Of a stretch of 12,091 nt of DNA, positions 1 through 6,221 are shown piece by piece. The notes beneath the pieces are model-generated. The model saw only the letters and a list, made by a program, of their open reading frames with translations, searched no databases and was not told where the DNA came from. Every line of letters begins with the position of its first letter. The stretch's first letter is position 1. The DNA comes from an uncultured Ignavibacteria bacterium. Its GTDB lineage: Bacteria; Bacteroidota; Ignavibacteria; SZUA-365. A program made the translations under genes and the position numbers. The stretch is taken from assembly GCA_913060595.1 (NCBI GenBank), contig CAJXSA010000081.1:1-12091 (forward strand). The letters run 5' to 3'.

Positions 1-119
1 ATACGATGTGCCGTCTTGTGTGCGAAAAATGAGGCCGTTGTGACAGGCCAGGATGCATGTCCCGGCGGGTGAAGGCAGCTTCGGGGGTAATGCTCCCCGG
101 AATCGCCGGTATCACGCTG
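1..119. other. Left-edge stretch without a supported gene
   Basis: No complete reading frame with a credible start is visible on either strand. On the minus strand, one frame is open from a stop near position 113 to the window edge and reads a C-I-L-A-C-H-N-G stretch at about 34-57, resembling a c-type heme site (CX3CH), but it has no ATG, GTG or TTG start in the window. A short GC stem (82-86 with 95-99) lacks a U-tract on either strand, so I do not call it a terminator. Confidence 0.4.
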
Positions 120-1349
120 TCAGATGTCGACCGTGGTCATCAGGTACAGCCAGGTCGCGCTGTCGTCCGTTCCGGTGAGCGCGACGCGGTTCTCGTCGCC
201 GGAGAAGAAGGACACGCCCGCGGTCATGCCGACGACCTCCGCGACGGACCATTTCGCCGTGATATCGATTTCCGTGCCGATGGCGGTCGTCGCTTCCGCG
301 GGAGCCGAGGAGAGTTTCGCGGGATCGATCACCGTCGAGAACAGGTGCAGATCCGCGCCGAGGGAGAGCCCGGCGAAGGGCTGTGCGCTCAGCTGGACAA
401 GGATGTCCTGCAGTCCCAGCTGGCCGGTTGCGGCGGGGATGTTGAGAAAATAGTCCATGAAGCCGTAGTACTTGTGATTCGTCGCATACAGCGTGTGGAA
501 GGCCCCGTAGGTATCGGCTTCGGGATCTGTGCCGGAGAGCCGATCGTAGCCCACGCCGAGGCGCGCTCCGGCGAAGGGCAGACGATATCCTGCGCGCACG
601 CCTATTATGCTCGCGGCGATGTCACGTGCGGCTGCGCCGTCCGGGATGAAATCGCCCATTTGCAGGGCGGCGTCCACCTCATAGTCGAACATGCCCAGAT
701 GGCCCCCGGCGTAAAGTCCGGCGGTCTGGCGGTTCTGCCGCGCGCTGCCGTCGGCGGGGTTGTCGTAGAGGAAAAAGAGCTGCACGCTCTGCCGCGTACC
801 GGCGGGGGACCAGGCAGCCCAGGCGCCGGTGAGGAAAACGTCGCGGGTGTATTCGGGGGAAGCGGGATTGCGACGCACGGCGGCGCCGAGGGCATCGAGG
901 CGGAAGTCGCCGTGCTGCAGCCGCAGCACGCCCGCATCGAAGGTCTGTCCGTAGTTGTGCCAGTCGATGGCGCCGATGAAGCGCTGGTTCGCGTACACCA
1001 ACGCCTGGCGACCGAGTGTGACATCGACCAGTCCGTTCGCCAGGCCGGTGACATTGACAAATCCCTGTCGCAGGTCGAAATGCGGCGCGCCGCTGTTGAA
1101 CGTGCTGCTTTCTTCGCCGAAAACGCGGGCGTCCTGTACCTCGAAGATGACGCGGACCTGGTCATTGACCGTGCCGACTGCTTTGAGGCGTGCGCGGAGC
1201 ATATGGTACACGTCGCGATGTGTCCCCTCGTTGAATGATTTTTCATTCAGCTCGCTGCGTTCGCGGAACTGACCGGAGAATTCCACAGTCTGCGCGGAGG
1301 CGGCGGTGATGCCAAATGTGAGAATAAGGGCGATGAGAACGGTTCTCAT
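120..1349 (-). CDS. Alginate-export-type outer-membrane porin
   Basis: This 409-residue protein is probably an outer-membrane beta-barrel channel. Residues 1-19 form a typical Sec signal peptide (charged MR, hydrophobic core, cleavage after A-S-A before Q20). The mature part starts with the F-S-G-Q-F-R-E-R-S-E type opening seen in alginate-export porins and shows alternating amphipathic strands rich in Tyr, Phe, Gly and Asp, including the R-Q-A-L-V-Y-A-N-Q-R-F-I-G segment that is characteristic of the family. It ends in a beta-strand (T-W-L-Y-L-M-T-T-V-D-I), although without the usual terminal Phe. A GAGGAG ribosome binding site at 1356-1361, six bases before the ATG, supports the start. It lies 33 bp downstream of the membrane ferredoxin gene and is probably the last gene of that operon within the window. 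The family name does not prove alginate as substrate; the transported solute is unknown. Confidence 0.82.
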   Translation of the reverse strand: MRTVLIALILTFGITAASAQTVEFSGQFRERSELNEKSFNEGTHRDVYHMLRARLKAVGTVNDQVRVIFEVQDARVFGEESSTFNSGAPHFDLRQGFVNVTGLANGLVDVTLGRQALVYANQRFIGAIDWHNYGQTFDAGVLRLQHGDFRLDALGAAVRRNPASPEYTRDVFLTGAWAAWSPAGTRQSVQLFFLYDNPADGSARQNRQTAGLYAGGHLGMFDYEVDAALQMGDFIPDGAAARDIAASIIGVRAGYRLPFAGARLGVGYDRLSGTDPEADTYGAFHTLYATNHKYYGFMDYFLNIPAATGQLGLQDILVQLSAQPFAGLSLGADLHLFSTVIDPAKLSSAPAEATTAIGTEIDITAKWSVAEVVGMTAGVSFFSGDENRVALTGTDDSATWLYLMTTVDI

Positions 1350-1382
1350 GCGTGACTCCTCTATAGTGGTGGTGGTGACAGC

Positions 1383-2486
1383 TCAGCGTGTCGTGTGCCC
1401 GCCGCCGCCCGGTTCGCGCCATTGCACGGCGCTTTCCTCCTGCGGGGCGCTGCCCTGGTTGTGATTGTAAATCGGGTTGTCTATATCCTTGATGCGGCGG
1501 GAGAATTCGCCTTCGTCGACCGCGCTGTGCCAGTTGCCCGTGAGCATGGCGATCCCCGTGACGAGCACGAAGATGCCGACGACGGCCGCGGCCACCCAGG
1601 CGGGACGCACTGCGCGGGTGCTGCGTCGCGAGGTTTTCAGCTGCAGTGTTTCCTTGACGGGGCATGCGTCGACACAGGCCATGCACGAGGTGCATTCGTC
1701 CGACATGACGACATTGAGACGGTCGACGGCGATGCGGTTCGGGCAGACCTTCGCGCATTTCGCGCAGTCGATGCAGGCATCCGCGTTTCGTGTAATGCGC
1801 AGGGGACTGAACAATCCCGCGATGCCGAGCAGGGCGCCGTAGGGGCAGAGGTAGCGGCACCAGAAGTTGCGTATCACCAGTGAGAGCGCCACGAGTACGC
1901 CGATGACGATCAGCGACGTGCGGGAGATGTCCTTGAAGAAGAGAAACATCTTGACGTCCGCCACCTTGTTGTAGGGACTGTCCAGGAACATTCCCAGTGC
2001 GCGAAGATCCATCTGGAAGAACACCACGTACACGAGGAAGCCGAAGAGCAGGTACTTGATCGAGCGCAGAGGGTAGTCGAGCCAGCGCCAGACACCGAAA
2101 TTTCGCCCGAACAGTTTCTTCCCGAATTCCCCGATATTCTCCGACAGCGTTCCCACCGGACAGAGCCAGCTGCAGAACGATTTCTTCATCAGCACCGACA
2201 TGAGAATGAAGGCGATGAGAATGAACAGTCCAGCGGGATGCACCGGGTGAATGCCGCCGCCGAGAAACAGGTACCAGAGGCTCATGAGAGCCGAGATCGG
2301 GAGAAAGCCCTCAACGCCCGGCGGCCGGCTCACGGCAACGGCCCCGCTCCCTTCATGCCAGAAATACCAGAGTGTGAATTCCACCCCGATCCACAAACAG
2401 AGAATTATGAAACCCGTCTGTATCCAGAAACGGAGCTGCTGCCCGCCGCGGGGCGTCCATTGCCGTATGTGCTTCATTGTATACAT
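1383..2486 (-). CDS. NapH/NosR-like membrane 4Fe-4S ferredoxin
   Basis: The 367-residue polytopic membrane protein probably moves electrons between the quinone pool and a periplasmic or membrane partner. Hydrophobic segments lie at about 21-41, 84-100, 143-160, 190-208 and 297-316, with a weaker one near 62-77. Two CxxxCP motifs (C105/C109 and C210/C214) flank the membrane core, a signature shared by NapH, NosR and related proteins. Two ferredoxin-type clusters follow: C238, C241, C244, C248-P and C265, C268, C271, C275-P. The protein ends in a hydrophilic tail with a Gly-Gly-Gly-Gly-His run and has no C-terminal Ig-like domain of the CcoG kind. No Shine-Dalgarno sequence is obvious before ATG 2486 or the alternative ATG at 2477, and a TATAAT hexamer overlaps the upstream start, so the exact start is uncertain. 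It lies 47 bp after the Rrf2 regulator and 33 bp before the porin. The terminal electron acceptor or donor is not visible here, so I give no gene symbol. Confidence 0.85.
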   Translation of the reverse strand: MYTMKHIRQWTPRGGQQLRFWIQTGFIILCLWIGVEFTLWYFWHEGSGAVAVSRPPGVEGFLPISALMSLWYLFLGGGIHPVHPAGLFILIAFILMSVLMKKSFCSWLCPVGTLSENIGEFGKKLFGRNFGVWRWLDYPLRSIKYLLFGFLVYVVFFQMDLRALGMFLDSPYNKVADVKMFLFFKDISRTSLIVIGVLVALSLVIRNFWCRYLCPYGALLGIAGLFSPLRITRNADACIDCAKCAKVCPNRIAVDRLNVVMSDECTSCMACVDACPVKETLQLKTSRRSTRAVRPAWVAAAVVGIFVLVTGIAMLTGNWHSAVDEGEFSRRIKDIDNPIYNHNQGSAPQEESAVQWREPGGGGHTTR

Positions 2487-2488
2487 TA

Positions 2489-2511
2489 TAGATACTCGAC
2501 TCGATTATCTA
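2489..2511. promoter_or_regulatory. Near-perfect palindrome before the ferredoxin gene
   Basis: Arms TAGATACTCGA (2489-2499) and TCGATTATCTA (2501-2511) are inverted repeats around C2500, with 10 of 11 pairs complementary. It fills half of the 47-bp gap between the Rrf2 gene and the ferredoxin gene. A minus-strand TATAAT hexamer (2485-2490) abuts it. The half-site (ATA-C-TCGA) resembles the half-site of the palindrome at 2987-3014 (ATATCGA) but with different spacing. I infer an operator, perhaps for the Rrf2 protein, giving an internal control point; binding is not shown. Confidence 0.45.
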
Positions 2512-2533
2512 CATTCATGATAAAAAAACAGGA

Positions 2534-2986
2534 TCAGCGGATATCCCCGTACTCTTCGAGAATGACGGCGATTTTTTCACGGGAGAGGGGGATGAGGTCC
2601 GCGAGGCTGTCTTTCGTGAGCATGTCGCGAATGGTATCGCGCACCTGTCCCCAGCGGTCATGCACCGGACAGGGCTTGCCCGTGCCGCAGCCCGGGAAGC
2701 CGAGCACGCATGATTCGAAGAACGCCAGTCCGTCGATGGCCTCCACGATGTCGATCAGGTGCACGCTCGCGGGTGAGCGCTGCAGCGTGTAGCCGCCGTG
2801 CACGCCTTTGTAGGCCGCGAGTATCCCTTTTTCGCCGAGGGACTGCAGGATCTTCGCCAGGAAGTGGACTGGGATATTCAGCTCCGCGGCGATTTCCTTG
2901 ATGCCGACGCGTCGCTCGGGTATGGTGGCGATGTACAGTGTCGCCTGTATCCCGTATTCGCATGCTTTGGAGAAAATGATTGCCAT
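2534..2986 (-). CDS. Rrf2-family transcriptional regulator with three cysteines
   Basis: This 150-residue protein is a typical Rrf2 winged-helix regulator. The N-terminus (F-S-K-A-C-E-Y-G-I-Q-A) and the helix-turn-helix with I-K-E-I-A-A-E-L-N-I-P-V-H-F-L-A-K-I-L (about 29-47) are diagnostic, followed by the wing with K-G-V-H-G-G-Y-T-L (60-68). Three cysteines at C93, C100 and C106 sit where NsrR and IscR carry their iron-sulfur ligands (in IscR/NsrR about 92/98/104), with one extra residue between the first two. By family knowledge this suggests an Fe-S cluster sensing nitric oxide, redox state or iron-sulfur status; which of these cannot be told. A weak AGG lies 10 bases before the ATG, inside the right half of an inverted repeat. 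It heads the ferredoxin/porin unit and is likely its regulator and its own repressor. Confidence 0.9.
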   Translation of the reverse strand: MAIIFSKACEYGIQATLYIATIPERRVGIKEIAAELNIPVHFLAKILQSLGEKGILAAYKGVHGGYTLQRSPASVHLIDIVEAIDGLAFFESCVLGFPGCGTGKPCPVHDRWGQVRDTIRDMLTKDSLADLIPLSREKIAVILEEYGDIR

Positions 2987-3014
2987 TTAATATCGACCTG
3001 TTTGTCGATATTAA
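2987..3014. promoter_or_regulatory. Perfect inverted repeat, likely Rrf2 operator
   Basis: Arms TTAATATCGAC (2987-2997) and GTCGATATTAA (3004-3014) are perfectly complementary over 11 bp, separated by CTGTTT. The repeat ends exactly next to the regulator's start codon and covers its ribosome binding region and probable transcription start. Location and symmetry fit an autoregulatory operator for a dimeric Rrf2 protein. It could also influence the divergent MgtC-type gene, which starts 112 bp away. Confidence 0.65.
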
Positions 3015-3041
3015 TGTACCATCAATTATTCGCGCATGCAA
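3013..3041 (-). promoter_or_regulatory. Candidate sigma70-like promoter for the Rrf2 operon
   Basis: On the minus strand TTGCAT (3036-3041) and TACATT (3013-3018) are separated by 17 bp. They match 3/6 and 4/6 of the canonical -35 and -10 hexamers. Transcription would begin inside the inverted repeat at 2987-3014, a classic arrangement for repression. The match is moderate and the organism's sigma preference is unknown. Confidence 0.35.
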
Positions 3042-3125
3042 GTGTTTTATCACCTTCCTGCGACCAGGTTTCATCTGACCCTGCAGTCCTCTATATTTCT
3101 TACCTCCTCAGCAAAGAGACCGCAT

Positions 3126-4418
3126 ATGCATTACATCCTTGCTTTTCTTCAGGCAGTCCCCGTACAGAATGCGGACATCGCCGTTCTCTTTGAAAAGGCG
3201 GCCATATCACTGCTCGTCGGCGCTCTCGTCGGACTCGAGCGGGAGAGGGCGCAGGAGGATCACGAGCGCCTCTTCGCCGGCATACGCACCTTTCCGCTCA
3301 TCGGCCTTCTCGGTTTCCTCTCCGCGCTGGTCGGCTCGGTGTTCGGTCCCTGGCTGACCGGGGGAATTACGGCGGGGTTCATCGCACTCATTGTCGTAAG
3401 CTATTATCTCGAGGCACGGAAGGGTGCCCACGGTGCGACCAGTGAAGTGGCGGCGATGATCGTTTTTGTGCTGGGAATCCTCATCCACCTCGAGCTGTAT
3501 GCGATCGCAATCGCGTCGAGCGTGATCCTCACCCTGTTCCTTTCCCTCAAGAATCCCCTGCAGCGGCTCGTCTCCCATGTGAGCGAGGAGGACATATACG
3601 CCACGCTGAAATTCGCGATTATCACCGCCATCGTTCTTCCCGTTCTTCCGGACCAGACGCTCGGTCCCCTGGATGTGCTCAATCCCCGGCAGGTCTGGTA
3701 CATGGTCGTGCTCATCGCGGGCATCAGTTTTTCCGGGTATGTGCTGGTGAAAGTCTTCGGTTCGCGCAAGGGCCTCTCGCTCACCGGCATGATGGGGGGG
3801 CTGGTGTCGAGCACGGCGGTGACGCTCTCGTTTTCCCAGAAAAGCCGTGAGGCGCCGGAACTGGGAAAGACCTTCGCTTCTGCGATCGTTCTCGCGTGCA
3901 CCATCATGTACCCCCGCATTCTCATCGAGATCGCGGTGGTCAACCGCTCGCTGCTTGCCTTCATGTGGCCGATGATTCTGATCCTCACCGCGAGCGGTGT
4001 CGCGGCCAGTCTGCTCCTGCTGTTCGGACGGCGCACGCAGACCACGACGGACGTGGATCTGAAGAATCCATTCGAACTGATGTCGGCCATCAAGTTCGGC
4101 CTCGTGTTCGCGCTGATCATTTTCGTGTCGAAAGCGGCACAGGAGTACCTGGGGAGCGGCGGTGTGTATCTCGCGGCGGGACTGGCGGGACTCACCGATG
4201 TGGATGCCATCACGCTTTCGATGGCGAATCTCGCAAAAGAGTCTCTCAGCGAGGCCACGGCTGCGACCGCCATTCTCATTGCGGTTGTCGTCAACACCAT
4301 CGTCAAGGCGTCGATCGCCTACACTCTCGGAGCGGCGACGCTGCGGAAATTCACTCTCCCCGGCTTCGGCCTCGTTCTCGTCACCGGATGCGCCCTCATC
4401 GCCTGGATGCTGCTCTAG
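3126..4418 (+). CDS. MgtC/DUF4010 family membrane protein
   Basis: This 430-residue integral membrane protein combines an N-terminal MgtC/SapB-like part with a C-terminal DUF4010 part. The N-terminal part (about 20-140) contains L-L-V-G-A-L-V-G-L-E-R-E-R and the A-G-I-R-T-F-P-L-I-G-L-L-G motif, then G-A-T-S-E-V-A-A-M. The DUF4010 part has G-L-S-L-T-G-M-M-G-G-L-V-S-S-T-A-V-T and the related G-L-A-G-L-T-D-V-D-A-I-T-L-S, suggesting an internal repeat. About ten or more transmembrane segments are expected. The family is linked to magnesium or metal homeostasis or envelope transport by resemblance only; its activity is not established. I chose ATG 3126 because it is preceded by AAAGAGA (3113-3119) and starts directly at the hydrophobic N-terminus; an upstream in-frame ATG at 3036 lies without a ribosome binding site and would add 30 atypical residues. 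A TATATT at 3092-3097 could be its -10 box. It diverges from the Rrf2 unit. Confidence 0.85.
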   Translation: MHYILAFLQAVPVQNADIAVLFEKAAISLLVGALVGLERERAQEDHERLFAGIRTFPLIGLLGFLSALVGSVFGPWLTGGITAGFIALIVVSYYLEARKGAHGATSEVAAMIVFVLGILIHLELYAIAIASSVILTLFLSLKNPLQRLVSHVSEEDIYATLKFAIITAIVLPVLPDQTLGPLDVLNPRQVWYMVVLIAGISFSGYVLVKVFGSRKGLSLTGMMGGLVSSTAVTLSFSQKSREAPELGKTFASAIVLACTIMYPRILIEIAVVNRSLLAFMWPMILILTASGVAASLLLLFGRRTQTTTDVDLKNPFELMSAIKFGLVFALIIFVSKAAQEYLGSGGVYLAAGLAGLTDVDAITLSMANLAKESLSEATAATAILIAVVVNTIVKASIAYTLGAATLRKFTLPGFGLVLVTGCALIAWMLL

Positions 4419-4475
4419 CGCGCGCAGCCCGTGCCCCTTCATCACGACGGTGTATCGTGTCGCGTGTGATGCGTC

Positions 4476-6086
4476 TCAAAGCTGCAGGAGAGATTCCAGC
4501 AGACGACGGCGGAAATCCTCGGCGAGAAACACGTTCCATGTTTCCGGGAAATCGGTGAGCAGCCGGTGCTTGCGCGCCTGCCGTTCGGCAAGGTAGGTCA
4601 GCAGGGGGGCGGCGTTGAGTCGCGCGCCAAGCGGGAGGTGGGCCTGCCTGTCGTCGAGCTCCTGGACGAACGCGGTGATCATATGTCCCGCGGTCTGGTC
4701 GTCCTGCAGATGCCCGAGATAGTCCTGGAGATCGGTCACGTGACGGATCACCTTCTTTGTCTGCGGGCCGAGCAGTTCCTGCAGAAATTCCATGGTATAG
4801 CGCAGTTTCTTGCACTGTATGCGCAGAGCGTGCAGGCGATCCAGCGTCGCGGTGTCGAGATCGGTGTCGAAGGCGAGGATGTCTGTGAAGCGCTCCATGA
4901 CGAGAACGGGCGCAATCTGTCCCATGCGTTTGGGGACACCCGGCAGGACGTCCTGCGCTGCCGCGGCACCTTTCCCGGCACTCTCGACGAAGTCGCGGAA
5001 TTCGGCACAGAACACCGCGTACGGATCGGATCGCAGATACGAGCGCAGTGCGGCAAGATGCGTCTGCCGTTCCTCTTCCCATGCCTGCATCAGTGGCTGA
5101 AACGCATGCGCTTCATCGCTGGGAAGCGCACCGGCATACTCGCGCATGTGCATGAGCAGCACGTCGAGGTCGCGCACATGTCCGAGAACGCGGCCGGTGC
5201 GCTTCAGCGGTTTGCGAAAACGCTTTACCGTTTTTTCCGTGAATGCGCCGTCGAACACCTGGAAAGCGGAGCGCATGCGCCGGGTCGCAACACGCATCTT
5301 GTGCACGACTTCAGGGTCGTCGCCGAGGGCGTCGCTTTCGCCCTGGCGGAGCATCTCCTCGAAATGCAGACGCAGCACTTTGCGCCCTGCTTCCGCAATA
5401 CTGTCTTCAGCACGGAGACCGGGCAGCGGCTTTTTCTTGCGTTGTTCCGTCGCCTGCGCCTGTTCCGTCGCCTGTTTCTGCTCCGTCGCCTGTTTCTGCT
5501 CCGTCGCCTGCGCCTGCTCCGTCGTGCGGGTAGGCTCCGAAGGCTGTGCGGCTGTGTCGGATGGCCCTGCGTCTGCGGCATGAGAAAACACAGCCATGCC
5601 GTCACGTTCGAAGGCCTTGCGCCAGTAGCGTGTGCGGCTGGGGGAGAGTCCCACGGCGGCTGCGATCTCCCCGGTTTCCTTTCCCGCACCGTACGCGAGA
5701 ATGATATCGATGCGCCGGGCGATGTCCTCGCTCACATCCCCGGACCGCAGCGCCTGCAATGCCGTCGTCTGCGCGGCTGTCAGCAGCGGCGCATCTGACC
5801 GTGCTGGCGTCGCGCTTCCCGCGCGGCGAGGCGGAACGAAACCTTCCTCGAACATGGCCATGTCCGAGCGTTCAAACACCTTGCGCCAGTAGCGTGTGCG
5901 GCTGGGGGAGAGACCCACGGCGGCTGCGATGTCGCGTGTCTCCTTTCCGTCCGCGTACAGCAGGAGGAGGCGAGCGTTCCGTTTGCGCTCATCGTCCGTG
6001 GCAGGATTCGTGAGCAGGGATTCGAGTGTGTGTCTCTGGTCCGGCGTCAGTGTCATGATCATGCGGAGGGAGTGGGACAAGGTCAT
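4476..6086 (-). CDS. Tandem HTH - TEQ-repeat linker - CHAD domain fusion protein
   Basis: This protein of 536 residues joins DNA-binding and polyphosphate-binding folds. Two homeodomain-like helix-turn-helix modules (about 27-72 and 115-161) share the almost identical stretch G-L-S-P-S-R-T-R-Y-W-R-K-(V/A)-F-E-R, as in transposase or IS630-type HTH regions. A low-complexity linker follows with TEQAQA/TEQKQA hexapeptides (189-215) and a basic RKKK. The C-terminal CHAD domain (about 228-525) shows both internal repeats, V-H-K-M-R-V-A-T-R-R-M-R (261-272) and L-H-A-L-R-I-Q-C-K-K-L-R-Y (418-430), with the conserved His, Arg and Lys that bind polyphosphate in this family. ATG 6086 is preferred for its AGGAA at 6096-6100; ATG 6104 is in frame but lacks such a site. 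It stands alone, convergent with the MgtC-type gene; no polyphosphate kinase or exopolyphosphatase gene is in view. A polyphosphate-responsive DNA-binding protein is my inference. Confidence 0.88.
   Translation of the reverse strand: MTLSHSLRMIMTLTPDQRHTLESLLTNPATDDERKRNARLLLLYADGKETRDIAAAVGLSPSRTRYWRKVFERSDMAMFEEGFVPPRRAGSATPARSDAPLLTAAQTTALQALRSGDVSEDIARRIDIILAYGAGKETGEIAAAVGLSPSRTRYWRKAFERDGMAVFSHAADAGPSDTAAQPSEPTRTTEQAQATEQKQATEQKQATEQAQATEQRKKKPLPGLRAEDSIAEAGRKVLRLHFEEMLRQGESDALGDDPEVVHKMRVATRRMRSAFQVFDGAFTEKTVKRFRKPLKRTGRVLGHVRDLDVLLMHMREYAGALPSDEAHAFQPLMQAWEEERQTHLAALRSYLRSDPYAVFCAEFRDFVESAGKGAAAAQDVLPGVPKRMGQIAPVLVMERFTDILAFDTDLDTATLDRLHALRIQCKKLRYTMEFLQELLGPQTKKVIRHVTDLQDYLGHLQDDQTAGHMITAFVQELDDRQAHLPLGARLNAAPLLTYLAERQARKHRLLTDFPETWNVFLAEDFRRRLLESLLQL
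5442..5522 (-). repeat. 18-bp tandem repeat, about 4.5 units, inside the CHAD gene
   Basis: Four full units (5505-5522, 5487-5504, 5469-5486, 5451-5468 on the minus strand) and a half unit (5442-5450) encode TEQAQA, TEQKQA, TEQKQA, TEQAQA and TEQ. The unit is in frame, so copy changes would alter linker length without breaking the gene. Differences between units are limited to the GCG/AAA codon and a G/A third-position change. Confidence 0.92.
5615..5666 (-). repeat. Direct DNA repeat, copy 2, encoding the second HTH recognition region
   Basis: These 52 bases match 5879-5930 at 51 positions; the one difference (5649 versus 5913) is synonymous (GGA/GGT). The stretch encodes I-A-A-A-V-G-L-S-P-S-R-T-R-Y-W-R-K of the second HTH module. 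Sequences on both sides are clearly more divergent. Confidence 0.9.
5879..5930 (-). repeat. Direct DNA repeat, copy 1, encoding the first HTH recognition region
   Basis: This is the partner of 5615-5666 with a single synonymous difference over 52 bases. It lies in the first HTH module, 264 bp from the other copy, so the module spacing is 88 codons. Confidence 0.9.
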
Positions 6087-6095
6087 ACAAGGTCG

Positions 6096-6100
6096 TTCCT
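6096..6100 (-). promoter_or_regulatory. Ribosome binding site deciding the CHAD-fusion start
   Basis: AGGAA on the minus strand, nine bases before ATG 6086. The upstream in-frame ATG at 6104 has only an AT-rich leader with no purine-rich element, so the downstream start is favoured. Confidence 0.45.
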
Positions 6101-6143
6101 GCATGTATATGTAATTGGCGCAAGGAATGCAACTGTGCCGTCT

Positions 6144-6170
6144 TTGACCTCGCGCAGCGCTTGGTTACAT
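6144..6170 (+). promoter_or_regulatory. Weak candidate promoter for the M16 operon
   Basis: TTGACC (6144-6149) and TTACAT (6165-6170) are separated by 15 bp, shorter than the usual 16-18. They lie in the 135-bp gap between the divergent CHAD-fusion and M16 genes, where a promoter is expected. An alternative -10 is TACTAT at 6176-6181. Confidence 0.25.
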
Positions 6171-6221
6171 TGCCGTACTATATGAGACGCGTATCAACAG
6201 ACGATTATCTGGAGGCTACCT

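Noticed and set aside
57..1238. Long plus-strand open frame (393 codons) opposite the porin gene
   Set aside because: Its translation has no recognisable motif or membrane pattern, whereas the minus-strand frame has a signal peptide, ribosome binding site and family features. Long antisense frames are expected in GC-rich DNA.
1366..1378. GTG trinucleotide run between the porin and ferredoxin genes
   Set aside because: Only about four repeats in an intergenic gap; too short to treat as a meaningful repeat.
4440..4471. Possible terminator hairpins between the convergent MgtC-type and CHAD-fusion genes
   Set aside because: CACGA/TCGTG (4443-4447 with 4455-4459) and CATCAC/GTGATG give short competing stems and no T-run follows on either strand, so the signal is too weak to call.
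5442..5522. CRISPR-like array
   Set aside because: The units are contiguous 18-mers without spacers and lie in frame inside a protein-coding gene.
4566..5798. 410-codon plus-strand frame opposite the HTH-CHAD gene
   Set aside because: It includes low-complexity R-L-F-R-R-L-F-L-L runs that are simply the tandem repeat read backwards, and it has no family signature.
5615..5930. Insertion sequence or transposase gene because of the IS630-like HTH
   Set aside because: No DDE catalytic domain, terminal inverted repeats or target-site duplication is visible; the HTH modules are fused to a CHAD domain.
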